Shown one piece after another: positions 1-9,536 of a stretch of 64,000 nt of DNA. Location: NCBI RefSeq assembly GCF_030316895.1, contig NZ_JASZYV010000002.1, forward strand, positions 248,001-312,000, written 5' to 3'. Under the pieces are notes generated by a model, which made no database searches, was not told the origin of the DNA, and saw nothing but the letters and a program-made list of their open reading frames with translations. This stretch comes from Variovorax dokdonensis. GTDB lineage: Bacteria > Pseudomonadota > Gammaproteobacteria > Burkholderiales > Burkholderiaceae_C. A program made the position numbers and the translations under genes. How positions within the stretch are numbered: the stretch's first letter is position 1; each line of letters opens with the position of its first letter.

Positions 1-507
1 GGCCTCAAGCTGCGCGTGATCCCCAATCCCATCAACGTCGACTGGGTGACGGCGCTGGGCGCCAACCCGACCCCGCTGCCATTTCCAGAGCTGTACGCCG
101 CGCTGGAGCAGAAGGCCGTCGACGGGCAGGAGAACCCCGTCGCCACCATCCGTGGCGCCAAGCTGTACGAAGTGCAGAAGTACATGACGCTGACCAACCA
201 CCAGTACAACCCGCAGTCGGTGGTCATCAGCAAGCGCTTCTGGGAATCGCTGTCGAGCGACGAGCAGAAGATCCTGCGCGACGCGGCGGTCGAATCGGCC
301 AAGTACCAGCGTGAGCAATCGCGCAGCCAGGCCGCCAGCATCCTCGAAGAGCTCAAGAAGAGCGGCATGCAGGTGAGCGAGCTGCCGCCGGCCGAAGTGG
401 CCAAGCTGCGCGAGAAGATGAAGCCGGTGATCGCCAAGCACAGCGCATCGGTGGGCGAAGCCACCGTGTCCGCCGTCATGGCCGAGCTGGACAAGGTCCG
501 CAAGTAA
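1..507 (+). CDS. dctP: TRAP transporter solute-binding protein, DctP family (5' end outside window)
   Basis: This is the C-terminal 168 residues of a periplasmic solute receptor for a tripartite (TRAP) importer; the reading frame is open from base 1, so the start lies upstream. The segment TPLPFPELYAALEQKAVDGQENP-type (written in the frame around bases 70-140) is the family hallmark, where the Gln-Glu-Asn-Pro turn contributes to the carboxylate ligand pocket. It ends TAA at 505-507. DctP receptors bind organic acids and pass them to DctQM membrane subunits, which are not in view. The next gene, 29 bases on, is a shikimate dehydrogenase-like enzyme, so the ligand may be a related cyclic acid; that is inference. 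Confidence 0.9.
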   Translation, partial: GLKLRVIPNPINVDWVTALGANPTPLPFPELYAALEQKAVDGQENPVATIRGAKLYEVQKYMTLTNHQYNPQSVVISKRFWESLSSDEQKILRDAAVESAKYQREQSRSQAASILEELKKSGMQVSELPPAEVAKLREKMKPVIAKHSASVGEATVSAVMAELDKVRK

Positions 508-536
508 GCGGCTTTAGGAACAGGGAGTCTTCGCTC

Positions 537-1373
537 GTGCACATCGACGGCCGCACCGAGGTGATTGCGCACCTCGGCTACCCCACCCACGCCTTCAAGG
601 CGCCGATGATCTACAACCCGTACTTCGAGGCGGAGGGGATCAACGCGGTGGTGGTGCCGTTCGCCTGCCGGGCGGAGCACTTCGCCGACACGCTGCCCAC
701 CCTGTTCCGGATGGACAACGTGCGCGGCGCGCTCATCACCATGCCGCACAAGGTGAGCGTGGTCGGCCTGCTGGACGAGGTCACGCCCACCGTGCGCGTG
801 GCAGGCGCCTGCAACGCCGTCAAGCGCCTGCCGGACGGACGACTGGCGGGCGACCAGTTCGATGGCGCCGGCTTCGTGCGCGGCCTGCAGCGCAAGGGCA
901 TGGACTTGACGCGCACGCGCGGCCTGGTGGTGGGTTCGGGCGGGGTGGGCTGCGCCATTGCAGCATCGCTGGCGCTGGCTGGCATTGCGGAGATCGCGTT
1001 GTTCGACGTGAATACCGCGTCTGCCGAAGCTCTGGCCGCACGTTTGCGCACTGAATATCCAAGGCTGCCGGTTGGCACCGGAAGCGCCGATCCGCACGGC
1101 TTCGGCCTGGTGGTCAATGCCACGCCCCTGGGCATGAACGCCGACGATCCGCTGCCCTTCGATGTCGACCGCCTGCAGAGCGGAACGATGGTCGGCGAGG
1201 TCGTCATGCGCAGTGAGACCACCGCGCTCCTGGCCGCCGCACAGGCGCGCGGCTGCAAGGTGCAAGTGGGCACCGACATGCTGTTCGAGATGATTCCGGC
1301 GTACCTCGAGTTCTTCGGCCTGCCGAGCACGACGGCCGAGCGGCTGCGGGGGCTGGCGCGGCTGCAGTATTGA
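537..1373 (+). CDS. Shikimate dehydrogenase-like NAD(P) oxidoreductase
   Basis: The 278-residue protein has the AroE two-domain layout. The N-terminal substrate domain keeps the catalytic Lys (K72 in ITMPHK) and Asp (D109 in FDGAG), followed by a dinucleotide-binding glycine loop (GSGGVG, about 125-130). The usual N-terminal Ser-x-Ser substrate motif is not seen (HAFKAP instead), and the usual Asn-Thr-Asp-Gly is Gln-Phe-Asp-Gly. It may therefore reduce or oxidise a shikimate/quinate relative rather than serve the core aromatic pathway. The GTG start follows a purine-rich GGGAG about 10 bases upstream. It probably shares a transcript with the preceding TRAP receptor gene. Confidence 0.82.
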   Translation: MHIDGRTEVIAHLGYPTHAFKAPMIYNPYFEAEGINAVVVPFACRAEHFADTLPTLFRMDNVRGALITMPHKVSVVGLLDEVTPTVRVAGACNAVKRLPDGRLAGDQFDGAGFVRGLQRKGMDLTRTRGLVVGSGGVGCAIAASLALAGIAEIALFDVNTASAEALAARLRTEYPRLPVGTGSADPHGFGLVVNATPLGMNADDPLPFDVDRLQSGTMVGEVVMRSETTALLAAAQARGCKVQVGTDMLFEMIPAYLEFFGLPSTTAERLRGLARLQY

Positions 1374-1476
1374 GTCGCCCGGCAGGCGGCGTGGGGCGCG
1401 CATAGCGTTCGTGACAGCGCCAGGTCGCTGGATTTGCTATGTTCGGAGGGTTTTCCCTAGCCGAATCCCCGCGCCC

Positions 1477-2376
1477 ATGACCAGCACGCCCACCCCCAAT
1501 CCCGATGCCGCCACCGCGGCCCGTCACGTCGCCGATCTGGTCGCATTGATGAAGCTCGAAGCCACTGGCGAAGACCGCTTTCGTGGCCAGAGCGAAAACA
1601 TCGGCACGCCGGCCGTGTTCGGCGGCCAGGTGCTGGCGCAGTCGCTGGTGGCGGCCAGCCTCACGGTGCCGGACGACCGCCCGGTGCATTCGATGCATGC
1701 CTACTTCCTGCTGCCAGGCCAGCATGCGCCCATCGACTACACCGTGCATCGCGCCCGCGATGGGCGCAGCTTTACCACGCGGCACGTGATCGCCAAGCAG
1801 GAAGGCCGCGAGATCTTCGAGATGGCGGCTTCGTTCCAGACACGCGACGAAGGCATCGACCACCAGGACGCGATGCCCGATGCGCCCGATCCGCTGTCGC
1901 AGCCCAGCGAACTGGAGCGCCGCATCGCCCTGGGCGATCGCGTGCCCGAGCAGTTCCGCTTTCGCGGGCTGATCTCGCCTGGCCTCGATGTGCGTGTCGT
2001 CAATGCGCCGGATCTGGTCAAGCCCACGCCCAGCGCGCCGCGATCGATGATCTGGATGCGTGCCATCGCGCCGCTGCCTGACGATCCGCTGGTGCATCGC
2101 GCCCTGCTGGCCTATGCCTCCGACAACGGCCTGCTGCGCGCCGCGATGAACCCGCACGCGCTCACCTTCTTCAGCAACAACCTGCGCGTCGCCAGCCTGG
2201 ACCACGCCATGTGGTTCCATCGCGATTTCCGCATGGACGAGTGGCTGCTCTACGTCATCGATTCGCCCAGCGCCGGTGGTGCGCGCGGACTGTGCCGCGG
2301 CAGCATCTTCACCCGCGACGGCCGGCTGGTCGCCTCCACCGCGCAGGAAGGCATGCTGCGCGTCTTGAAGGATTGA
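1477..2376 (+). CDS. tesB: Acyl-CoA thioesterase II
   Basis: This double-hotdog thioesterase hydrolyses acyl-CoA to free fatty acid and CoA in the cytoplasm. It is recognised by the early VFGGQVLAQSL segment, the Asp in YASDNGLL (about residue 216), DHAMWFHR, and the C-terminal Gln in ASTAQEG (about residue 290), which match the family's Asp/Thr-Ser/Gln active site. An in-frame GTG exists at 1411, but the ATG at 1477 gives 299 residues, close to the usual 286-300, and is preferred. No strong ribosome site is seen before either start. creA follows within 12 bases of the stop. Confidence 0.9.
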   Translation: MTSTPTPNPDAATAARHVADLVALMKLEATGEDRFRGQSENIGTPAVFGGQVLAQSLVAASLTVPDDRPVHSMHAYFLLPGQHAPIDYTVHRARDGRSFTTRHVIAKQEGREIFEMAASFQTRDEGIDHQDAMPDAPDPLSQPSELERRIALGDRVPEQFRFRGLISPGLDVRVVNAPDLVKPTPSAPRSMIWMRAIAPLPDDPLVHRALLAYASDNGLLRAAMNPHALTFFSNNLRVASLDHAMWFHRDFRMDEWLLYVIDSPSAGGARGLCRGSIFTRDGRLVASTAQEGMLRVLKD

Positions 2377-2388
2377 AAGGTGGTTGCG

Positions 2389-2871
2389 ATGCATGCACGA
2401 ACAATCCGGCTTGCATCGCTCGCCGTGGCCCTGCTTGCCTGTGCAGGCGCTCGCGCCGAGCGCGTGGGCGAGGTCGATACCGCCTTCAAACTGATCGGCC
2501 CGGACCACAAGGTGGTGGTCGACGTGTATGACGACCCGAAGGTCAAGGGCGTCTCTTGCTACGTCTCGCGCGCCGTCACCGGGGGCGTGTCGGGTGCGCT
2601 GGGACTGGCCGAGGACAAGGCCGAAGCGGCCATCGCCTGCAAGCAGGTCGGGGCCGTCAGCATCGCCGCGCCACTGCCCAAACAGGAAGAGGTGTTCAGC
2701 GAGCGGCAGTCCATCCTCTTCAAGCGGCTGCGCGTGGTGCGCATGGTCGACGCGAAGCGGCACACGCTGGTCTACCTGACCTACTCCGACAAGCTGGTCG
2801 AAGGCTCGCCCGAGAACGCCGTGGCGGCCGTGCCGCTGGATGCGTCGGTGGCGTTGACGGTCAAGCCCTGA
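2389..2871 (+). CDS. creA: CreA family periplasmic protein
   Basis: The 160-residue exported protein has a typical signal peptide (hydrophobic core [16 protein letters not shown], residues about 8-23) followed by the CreA domain. Recognisable CreA blocks are [20 protein letters not shown], the Cys in [24 protein letters not shown] and the C-terminal [10 protein letters not shown]. Two cysteines are spaced as in the family and may form a disulfide. The function of CreA is not established. The ATG at 2389 is preferred over a GTG at 2380 because GAAAGG sits 8 bases before it. It lies just after tesB and may be co-transcribed. Confidence 0.88.
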   Translation: MHARTIRLASLAVALLACAGARAERVGEVDTAFKLIGPDHKVVVDVYDDPKVKGVSCYVSRAVTGGVSGALGLAEDKAEAAIACKQVGAVSIAAPLPKQEEVFSERQSILFKRLRVVRMVDAKRHTLVYLTYSDKLVEGSPENAVAAVPLDASVALTVKP

Positions 2872-2905
2872 TCGTCGGCAACCGGCGGCGCGCCAATCCG
2901 AGCGC

Positions 2906-3394
2906 ATGGACATTCCCAGCCAATCCGCCGATCTCCTTCGCCGCCTGCTGCGTGCCAAGGACCGAATGGATGCCGCCTCGCACGAAGACTGGCCGGTGGC
3001 TCGCCTGGCGCAGGTGAGCCATGTTTCCCCGGCGCATTTCGCGCGGGCCTTCAAGGAAGCCTTCGGCATCCCGCCGCATCGCTATCTGCTGACACGGCGC
3101 ATCGAGCGCGCGAAGACCTTGCTTCGCGATACCGACCTGCCCGTGACCGACATTGCCTTTGCGACCGGCTGGGCGAGCTTGGGCACCTTCGGGCGAATCT
3201 TTCGTGACATCACCGGCGACTCGCCGAGCGCGGTGCGCCAGCAGGAACGTGCTGCCGCGAATCGCCTGGGTCAGGTGCCGGGCTGTTTTCTCAGCGCGGC
3301 GCAGCGGCCCGACCTCACGATCGCAGTTTTGGAGAAGCGGCGCCAGTCGGCGGTCGATAAAAACGGGGACCGCAAACCAGAGGATTCCCGATGA
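2906..3394 (+). CDS. Short AraC family transcriptional regulator
   Basis: The 162-residue protein is almost entirely the AraC DNA-binding region. The first helix-turn-helix is VARLAQVSHVSPAHFARAFK (about 31-50) and the second covers DLPVTDIAFATGWASLGTFG (about 76-95). No sensor domain precedes it. The last 45 residues are low in recognisable features. The stop overlaps the start of the next gene by four bases (ATGA at 3391), so the regulator and the VOC protein are translationally coupled. This AraC/VOC pairing is common in proteobacteria; the ligand is unknown. Confidence 0.85.
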   Translation: MDIPSQSADLLRRLLRAKDRMDAASHEDWPVARLAQVSHVSPAHFARAFKEAFGIPPHRYLLTRRIERAKTLLRDTDLPVTDIAFATGWASLGTFGRIFRDITGDSPSAVRQQERAAANRLGQVPGCFLSAAQRPDLTIAVLEKRRQSAVDKNGDRKPEDSR

Positions 3395-3798
3395 CCCAAG
3401 GTGTTCAGATGATCGGCCTGTACGTTCGAGACCAGGACGAGGCGCTTGCCTTCTATACCGACAAGCTCGGCTTTCGCGTGCATACCGACGTGCGCAATGG
3501 CGACTTCCGCTGGCTGACGGTGCAGCATCCCGATCAGCCCTCGTTCCAGCTCGGCCTGTTCGTGCCGGGCCCGCCGACGGTGGATGCGCAGTCTGCGCAG
3601 ATGCTGCAGGCCCTGGTGGCCAAGGGCGCCATGCCGCCGCTGCTGCTCGAAGTGACCGACTGCCGGGCCGCCTTTGAGCGGATGCGCACCAAGGGCGTGG
3701 AGTTCACGCAGGAGCCGGTGGAGCGCTACGGCAGCGTGGATGCCAACTTCCGCGATCCTTCCGGCAACGGCTGGAAGATGACGCAGACGCGCGCGTAG
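3391..3798 (+). CDS. VOC superfamily (glyoxalase/bleomycin-resistance-like) protein
   Basis: The 135-residue single-domain protein has the two beta-alpha-beta-beta-beta halves of the vicinal oxygen chelate fold. The first half is MIGLYVRDQDEALAFYTDKL with GFRVHTDV. The second half is LLLEVTDCRAAFERMRTKG, ending YGSVDANFRDPSGNGWKM. Candidate metal ligands are a His or Glu in the first half and an Asp in the last strand, but the substrate cannot be told. It is coupled to the AraC regulator upstream and converges on the orphan atpE with a 31-base gap. Confidence 0.85.
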   Translation: MTQGVQMIGLYVRDQDEALAFYTDKLGFRVHTDVRNGDFRWLTVQHPDQPSFQLGLFVPGPPTVDAQSAQMLQALVAKGAMPPLLLEVTDCRAAFERMRTKGVEFTQEPVERYGSVDANFRDPSGNGWKMTQTRA

Positions 3799-3829
3799 CG
3801 TGGCAGGTGCGGCGGCTGCGGCGCCGGCC

Positions 3830-4153
<324 letters not shown>

Positions 4154-4182
4154 TCACTGTCGGCTCGCAGGCGCATGGCGTC

Positions 4183-4201
4183 CATGACCTGCGAGGTCAT
4201 G
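4183..4201. repeat. Perfect 8-bp inverted repeat upstream of orphan atpE
   Basis: CATGACCT, a 3-base loop GCG, then AGGTCATG form a perfect stem. It lies between the end of the acyl-CoA ligase gene (4228) and the atpE start (4072). No T-run follows on the minus strand, so it is not a standard terminator. It could be a protein-binding dyad or an RNA processing or stabilising hairpin. Confidence 0.4.
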
Positions 4202-4227
4202 CGCGCCACGCGCCACGCGCCGGGCGA

Positions 4228-5856
4228 CTAGCGCAGTTCGCGGCGCAGGATCTTGCCGACGGTCGACTTGGGCAACGCCGGGATGATCTGCACCTGGCGC
4301 GGCACCTTGTAGGCGGTCAGCTGCTCGCGGCAGTGGGCGGCGATGTCGGCTTCCGTGACCGTCGCGCCGGGAACGAGCACGGCAAAGAGCTTGACCGCCT
4401 CGCCGGTTTTCTCGTCGGGCACGCCGATGCAGGCGCATTCGGCCACGCCGGGGCAGGCGGTGGCCACGGCTTCCACTTCGTTCGGATAGACGTTGAAGCC
4501 CGAGACGATGATCATGTCCTTCTTGCGGTCCACGATCTTGAGGAAGCCGCGCTCGTCGAACACACCCACGTCGCCCGTGCGGAAGTAGCCGTCTTCGGTG
4601 AAGGCCGCCGCATTGGCTTCCGGCTTATCCCAGTAGCCGCGCATGACGTTCGGGCCCTTGACGCAGATCTCGCCCGCTTCGCCGATGCCGACTTCGCGGT
4701 TGGCATCGTCCAGCAGCTTGACGTCGCTCGATGACATGGGCAGGCCGGTGGTGGCGGTGAACTCCTTCACCGCAGCGGGGTTGAACGACAGCACCGGGCT
4801 CGTCTCGGACAGGCCGTAGCCTTCGCGGATCATCTGGCCGGTGACGGCCTGCCAGCGCGCCGACACCGTCGGCACGATGGCGGCTCCGCCGCCGGCGGCC
4901 AGGCGCAGCCGCGACCAGTCCACTTCGGCCAGCTTCGGGTGCAGCGTCAGGCCCGCGTACAGCGTGTTGACGCCCGTGATGATCGTGGGACGCGCCTGGC
5001 GCAGCGTCTCGACGAAGCCGTCCATGTCGCGCGGATTGGCCACCAGCCAGTTGTCCGCGCCGACGCTGAAGTAGCTGATGAGGTTCACCATCAGCGCGAA
5101 GATGTGATACAGCGGGATGGCCGTCACCACGACTTCTTCGCCGGGCCGCATGGCATCGGGCATGAAGAGCGCGTACTGCGCGCAGTTGGCCAGCAGGTTG
5201 CCGTGCGTGAGCGTCGCGCCCTTCGACAGACCCGTGGTGCCGCCGGTGTACTGCAGGAAGAGCACGTCGTCGGCGTTTTGCTGCACGGGCGTGAAAGGCA
5301 GGTCCTTGCCCTTCGCGAGCGCATCGGCGAAGCTGACCGCATTCTTGAGGCGCTCATCGGCCGGCGGGCTCGGCAGCTTGCTGTCGGCCGCCAGGCCCAG
5401 GCCCGCGGTGACGACGCGGCGCACCGACGTGTTGCCGGCGATCTCCGCGAAGGTGGCGGTCGAGCCGGTGTAGATCACCAGCACGCTGGTGCCGGAATCA
5501 TTGAGCTGGTGCTCGAGTTCGCGCGGCGTGTACAGCGGGTTGACGTTCACCTGGATGGCGCCGGCGCGGATGATGCCCAGCATGGCGACCGGGAAGGCCA
5601 GGATGTTCGGCGTCATCACCGCCACGCGGTCGCCGGGCTTGACGCCTTCGGACTGCAACCAGGCCGCGAAGTCGCGCGACAGGCGGTCGACCTCGGCGTA
5701 AGTGAGCGACTGGCCGAGCGAGCGCAGCGCGGTCTGGTCCGCGAAGCGTGTCATGGCGGCTTCCAGCATGGCGGTGACGCTGGGGAAGGCGGCAGGCGCG
5801 ATCTCGGCCGGGATGCCGAACTCGCGATAGGTGGCGAGCCAAGGACGCTCTTGCAT
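4228..5856 (-). CDS. fadD: Long/medium-chain fatty acid-CoA ligase
   Basis: The 542-residue adenylate-forming enzyme activates a fatty acid with ATP and CoA. Visible motifs are the P-loop YTGGTTGLSKGA (about 197-208), the GYGLSETSP adenylate motif, GYFRTGDVG, the hinge DRKKDMIIVSGFNVYP, and the C-terminal catalytic Lys in PKSTVGKILRREL. It is the last gene of the alkyl-sulfate operon, 29 bases after the alkylsulfatase stop. Its position suggests it converts the released alkanoate to acyl-CoA for beta-oxidation. A second ligase of the same family lies at 51533-53206. Confidence 0.93.
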   Translation of the reverse strand: MQERPWLATYREFGIPAEIAPAAFPSVTAMLEAAMTRFADQTALRSLGQSLTYAEVDRLSRDFAAWLQSEGVKPGDRVAVMTPNILAFPVAMLGIIRAGAIQVNVNPLYTPRELEHQLNDSGTSVLVIYTGSTATFAEIAGNTSVRRVVTAGLGLAADSKLPSPPADERLKNAVSFADALAKGKDLPFTPVQQNADDVLFLQYTGGTTGLSKGATLTHGNLLANCAQYALFMPDAMRPGEEVVVTAIPLYHIFALMVNLISYFSVGADNWLVANPRDMDGFVETLRQARPTIITGVNTLYAGLTLHPKLAEVDWSRLRLAAGGGAAIVPTVSARWQAVTGQMIREGYGLSETSPVLSFNPAAVKEFTATTGLPMSSSDVKLLDDANREVGIGEAGEICVKGPNVMRGYWDKPEANAAAFTEDGYFRTGDVGVFDERGFLKIVDRKKDMIIVSGFNVYPNEVEAVATACPGVAECACIGVPDEKTGEAVKLFAVLVPGATVTEADIAAHCREQLTAYKVPRQVQIIPALPKSTVGKILRRELR

Positions 5857-5885
5857 GGTGGTCTCCTCTTAGTCCGCGCTGTGGG

Positions 5886-7832
5886 TCAGGGCGTGACGAT
5901 GTTGAACAAGGGGTTGAACTGGTCGAGGTTGGCGAAGATGGCGCCCAGCGCCTTGGGGTCGCCCTCGAGCTTGGCCTCTCCGGCTTCGAGCAGCTTGGGC
6001 AGCGGCACGCCGGCGAGCAGCATCTTAAAGAATGCGGGGCGGCCCAGCGACAGCGTGGCCTGCGGCGACGCCAGCTTGCGGCCCTTGGTGTTGTTCAGCA
6101 CGGCGTTGGAAAGCTCGAGCGCGTAGGTCTCGTTGCTGTCGGTGAAGTTCACCTGGATGCCCATGTCGAGTCCGTCCACCTTCTGGTGATTCAGGCGCAC
6201 GGCCAGGAAGTCGAAGATCATGTCCAGCGTCATGCCGCGCACCATGTCCGGCCCTTGGGTGGACAGTTGCACCTGCTTGACGCCGCCGCGCAGTTCCTGC
6301 GCGCCGACCAGGTATTCGTTGCGCCACACGCCGGACTCGGCCTGATAGCCCAGTTGCTCGAGGATGTCGGCCTGCAGCAGGCGCGCCTTCTCGTTGGTGG
6401 GATCGGCCATCACGGCGTGGTTGTTGAGCTCGGCAGCCCAGCGATAGTCGCCCTTGTCGAACGAGGCCTTCGCCTTGGTCATGACGGCATCGACGCCACC
6501 CAGCGCTGCGACGTAGCGCTTGGAGCTTTCGGTCATGGGCAGCGGGTCGAGCGTGGCCGGGTTGCCGTCGTAGTAGCCCAGGTAGAAGTTGTAGACGCCG
6601 CGCAGGTTGTGGCTGAGCGTGCCGTAGTAGCCGCGGGTCGAGAAGTCGTTGCGAAGACCCTTGGGGAAGTAGTCCATGTTGCCCAGGTCGTCCATCTTCG
6701 CGCCCTTGTTGGCCATGTTCAGGGCCGCGTCGTGGATGTAGCGGTAGGCGTCGCGCTGGTTCGACAGGTGCTTCTGGATGCGCTCGGCGCCCCACACCGG
6801 CCAGTGGTGGCTGCGGAAGGCCACGGTCGCTTCGGGGTAGAAGTCCTTCATCTCGTTGATGTACTTGCTCCATCCCAGCGCATCGCGCGCCTTGGCGCCG
6901 CGCAGCGTGTAGATGTTGTGCATGTTCGCCGTGACCACCTCGGACAGGCACAGGGCCTTGAAGTCGGGGAAGTAGAAGGTGAACTCTGCCGGCGCCTCGG
7001 AGCCGTTGGCCATCTGGAAGATGACCTTGCGGCCGTCCAGCGTGCGCTCTTCGCCCGTCTTCTTGACGTAGTCGGTGGGCGCGATCAGGCCCATCGAGCC
7101 GATGCTCAGTCCATTGCCCAGGCCGCTGCCCAGGCTGCCGCGCTCGCCGTAGGTCAGCGGCGCGCCGAACTGGTAGTGCGAGCGGCGCGTCATGGCATTG
7201 CCGGCCAGCACGTTCTCGGCGATCGCATGATCCATGAAGCCTTCGGGTGCGATGACCGGAACCTTGCCCGACTTGACGTCGGCTTCATCGACGACGCCGC
7301 GCACGCCGCCGAAGTGATCGATGTGGCTGTGGGTGTAGATGACGGCGACCACCGGCTTCTTGCCGAGCTTCTCCATCGCGAACTCGAGCGTGGCCTTGGC
7401 CATCTCGGCCGTCAGCAGCGGGTCGATGATGATCCAGCCGGTCTTGCCGGCCACCAGCGTCATGTTGGCCAGATCGACGCCGCGGATCTGCCAGACGCCT
7501 TCGGTCACCTGATAGAGGCCGGCTTCGGCGTTGAGCTTGCCCTGGCGCCACAGGCTGGGGTTGGCCGAGGCGGGTGCGTCGCCCTTGAGGAAGTCGAAGC
7601 GCGAGGTGTCCCACACGACGTTGCCCTTGGCGTCCTTGACGACCGGCTCTGGCAGACGCGCGACGAGGCCGCGCGATGCGTCCTCGAAGTCCTGCTTGTT
7701 GGCCAGGTCGAGGTTGGCGCCGAACTTCTGGTTGAACTCGGCGGTGGCAGCGGTGGGGGCCTTGGCCTCGTGGGCGGCGGCGGACAGCGCGGTGAGCAGC
7801 GCGGCTGCGATGGCAATGGGCTTGAGAAGCAT
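5886..7832 (-). CDS. Exported alkylsulfatase (SdsA1-type metallo-beta-lactamase fold)
   Basis: The 648-residue protein has a signal peptide (hydrophobic residues about 5-20, then HEAKA) and a metallo-hydrolase core with the zinc motif HSHIDH at 168-173. It continues with the SdsA-type helical and dimerisation region (NMDYFPKGLRNDF, RGYYGTLSHNLRGVYNFYLG) and a C-terminal SCP2-like domain. Family members cleave primary alkyl sulfates such as dodecyl sulfate to alcohol plus sulfate. The ATG at 7832 was chosen because a signal peptide follows at once; upstream in-frame sequence is antisense-like filler overlapping the dehydrogenase gene. Neighbours supply the alcohol, aldehyde and acid steps, which strongly supports the substrate class. 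Confidence 0.92.
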   Translation of the reverse strand: MLLKPIAIAAALLTALSAAAHEAKAPTAATAEFNQKFGANLDLANKQDFEDASRGLVARLPEPVVKDAKGNVVWDTSRFDFLKGDAPASANPSLWRQGKLNAEAGLYQVTEGVWQIRGVDLANMTLVAGKTGWIIIDPLLTAEMAKATLEFAMEKLGKKPVVAVIYTHSHIDHFGGVRGVVDEADVKSGKVPVIAPEGFMDHAIAENVLAGNAMTRRSHYQFGAPLTYGERGSLGSGLGNGLSIGSMGLIAPTDYVKKTGEERTLDGRKVIFQMANGSEAPAEFTFYFPDFKALCLSEVVTANMHNIYTLRGAKARDALGWSKYINEMKDFYPEATVAFRSHHWPVWGAERIQKHLSNQRDAYRYIHDAALNMANKGAKMDDLGNMDYFPKGLRNDFSTRGYYGTLSHNLRGVYNFYLGYYDGNPATLDPLPMTESSKRYVAALGGVDAVMTKAKASFDKGDYRWAAELNNHAVMADPTNEKARLLQADILEQLGYQAESGVWRNEYLVGAQELRGGVKQVQLSTQGPDMVRGMTLDMIFDFLAVRLNHQKVDGLDMGIQVNFTDSNETYALELSNAVLNNTKGRKLASPQATLSLGRPAFFKMLLAGVPLPKLLEAGEAKLEGDPKALGAIFANLDQFNPLFNIVTP

Positions 7833-7885
7833 GGCTTGTCTCTGTCGTTTCGAGAAAAGGGAGAGGGATTCGCTGTGAAGGGGAT

Positions 7886-9526
7886 CTATGCGAAGGCGGG
7901 CACCTGGGCACTCGCGGGCTTGCGGGTGGCGGCGCGGATCAGGTCGGCGGCCTTCTCGCCGATCATGATGGTCGGCGCATTGGTGTTGCCGCCAACGATG
8001 GTGGGCATGATCGAGGCGTCGGCGACGCGAAGGCCTTCGATGCCCCGCACGCGCAACTCGTCGTCGACCACGGCCATGGCGTCGCTGCCCATCTTGCAGG
8101 TGCCGACGGGGTGGTATTGCGTGTCGGCCCGGTTGCGGATGTCGGCGGCGATGCCCGCGACGTCGTCGGCACGGGTGGTGTAGAGTTGCTTGCCGCGCAC
8201 GCCATCGAAGGACTTCGATTCCATGATGCGCTGCTGGATCTGCACGCCCTTGACCAGCACGGGCAGGTCGCGCTCGTCGCTCAGGAAGCGGGGGTCGATC
8301 AGCGGCGCCTGGCGCGCATCGGCGCTTTGCAGGCGAACTTCGCCGCGGCTGAACGGACGCATCAGATCGACGTGGCAGGAAATGCCGTGACCCAGGTGCA
8401 TCTTGCGCGCATGGTCGTCGACGATGGCGAGCACGAAGATCAACTGCAGGTCGGGCAGCTTGGCCTGCGCCGACGAGCGGATGAAGGCGCCGGCCTCGGC
8501 GAACGGGCTGGTGATCATCCCGGTGCGATGCTTGCGCCACTCCAGCATCGCGCGCGTGAACTTGGCGCTGCCGCGCGCCGACACGCCGAAGCTCTCGGTG
8601 TCGCTGCCCACGCGCCACGTCTGCACGTGGTCGATGTGGTCCTGCAGGTTCTGGCCGACGCCGCCCAGGTCCTGGACGACCGGAATGCCCATTTCGCGAA
8701 GGTGCGCGGCCGGCCCGATGCCGGAGGTCATGAGCAGTTGCGGAGAGCCGAAGGCACCCGAGGAAAGGATCACCTCGCGCCGGGCGCGCACCTGCTTGAG
8801 CTGGTTGTCCTGGTAGTAGGAGACGCCGGTGGCTCGCTTGTTCTCGATCTCGACGCGCGAAGTGACCGCGCGGGTGATCACCTTCAGGTTGGGGCGCGAC
8901 AGGTTGGGCGTGAGGTAGGCCTTGGCGGCGCTGCAGCGCTCGCCGTTCTTCTGCGTCACCTGGTAGAGGAATGCGCCTTCCTGCTGCTCGCCGTTGTAGT
9001 CGGAAGTGCGTCCGATGCCCTGGCTGGCCGCTGCCTGCAGGAACAGGTCGTTGAGCGGGCTGGTGTGCCGCGGATACATCACGTTCAGCGGCCCGCCCGC
9101 GCCGTGGTAGTGGTTGCTGCCGAAGACCTCGCTGTTTTCGCTGCGCTTGAAGTAGGGCAGCACATCTTCGTAAGACCAGCCATTGTTGCCGAGCGACGCC
9201 CAGTGGTCGTAGTCAGCGCGGTTGCCGCGCACGTACAGCATGGCGTTGATGGAACTGGAGCCGCCCAGTGTCTTGCCGCGTGGCTGGTAGCCCTTGCGAC
9301 CGTTCAGGCCAGGCTGAGGCACCGTCTCGTAGCCATAGTTGTTGATCTTGGTGGGCATCATCGCCACCACGCCCACGGGCGCATGGATCAGTACGCTGCT
9401 GTCGGGGCCGCCGGCTTCGAGCAGGCACACCGTGACGTTGGGGTCTTCGGTCAGGCGCGCGGCGATCACGCAACCGGCCGAGCCGGCGCCGACGACGACA
9501 TAGTCGAATTCTTGTGAAGTGCTCAT
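7886..9526 (-). CDS. GMC-family FAD alcohol dehydrogenase (AlkJ/choline dehydrogenase-like)
   Basis: The 546-residue flavoenzyme opens with the FAD-binding [11 protein letters not shown] (Gly residues 13, 15, 18). It has the GMC signature [20 protein letters not shown], a second signature near [18 protein letters not shown], and the catalytic His in [11 protein letters not shown] with a C-terminal [20 protein letters not shown]. Such enzymes oxidise primary alcohols and pass electrons to a quinone or other acceptor. Sitting 10 bases after the aldehyde dehydrogenase and 53 before the alkylsulfatase, it probably oxidises the alkanol released by the sulfatase. Choline dehydrogenase activity is possible but less likely here. 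Confidence 0.92.
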   Translation of the reverse strand: MSTSQEFDYVVVGAGSAGCVIAARLTEDPNVTVCLLEAGGPDSSVLIHAPVGVVAMMPTKINNYGYETVPQPGLNGRKGYQPRGKTLGGSSSINAMLYVRGNRADYDHWASLGNNGWSYEDVLPYFKRSENSEVFGSNHYHGAGGPLNVMYPRHTSPLNDLFLQAAASQGIGRTSDYNGEQQEGAFLYQVTQKNGERCSAAKAYLTPNLSRPNLKVITRAVTSRVEIENKRATGVSYYQDNQLKQVRARREVILSSGAFGSPQLLMTSGIGPAAHLREMGIPVVQDLGGVGQNLQDHIDHVQTWRVGSDTESFGVSARGSAKFTRAMLEWRKHRTGMITSPFAEAGAFIRSSAQAKLPDLQLIFVLAIVDDHARKMHLGHGISCHVDLMRPFSRGEVRLQSADARQAPLIDPRFLSDERDLPVLVKGVQIQQRIMESKSFDGVRGKQLYTTRADDVAGIAADIRNRADTQYHPVGTCKMGSDAMAVVDDELRVRGIEGLRVADASIMPTIVGGNTNAPTIMIGEKAADLIRAATRKPASAQVPAFA

Positions 9527-9536
9527 GGTTGTCTCT

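Noticed and set aside
1204..3069. Long open frame on the minus strand across tesB and creA
   Set aside because: It overlaps clearly coding genes on the other strand, has biased His/Arg/Gly composition typical of antisense frames in GC-rich DNA, and matches no family.
6186..8183. Long plus-strand frame opposite the alkylsulfatase
   Set aside because: The minus strand carries the zinc motif and signal peptide of the alkylsulfatase; the plus frame has no recognisable domain.
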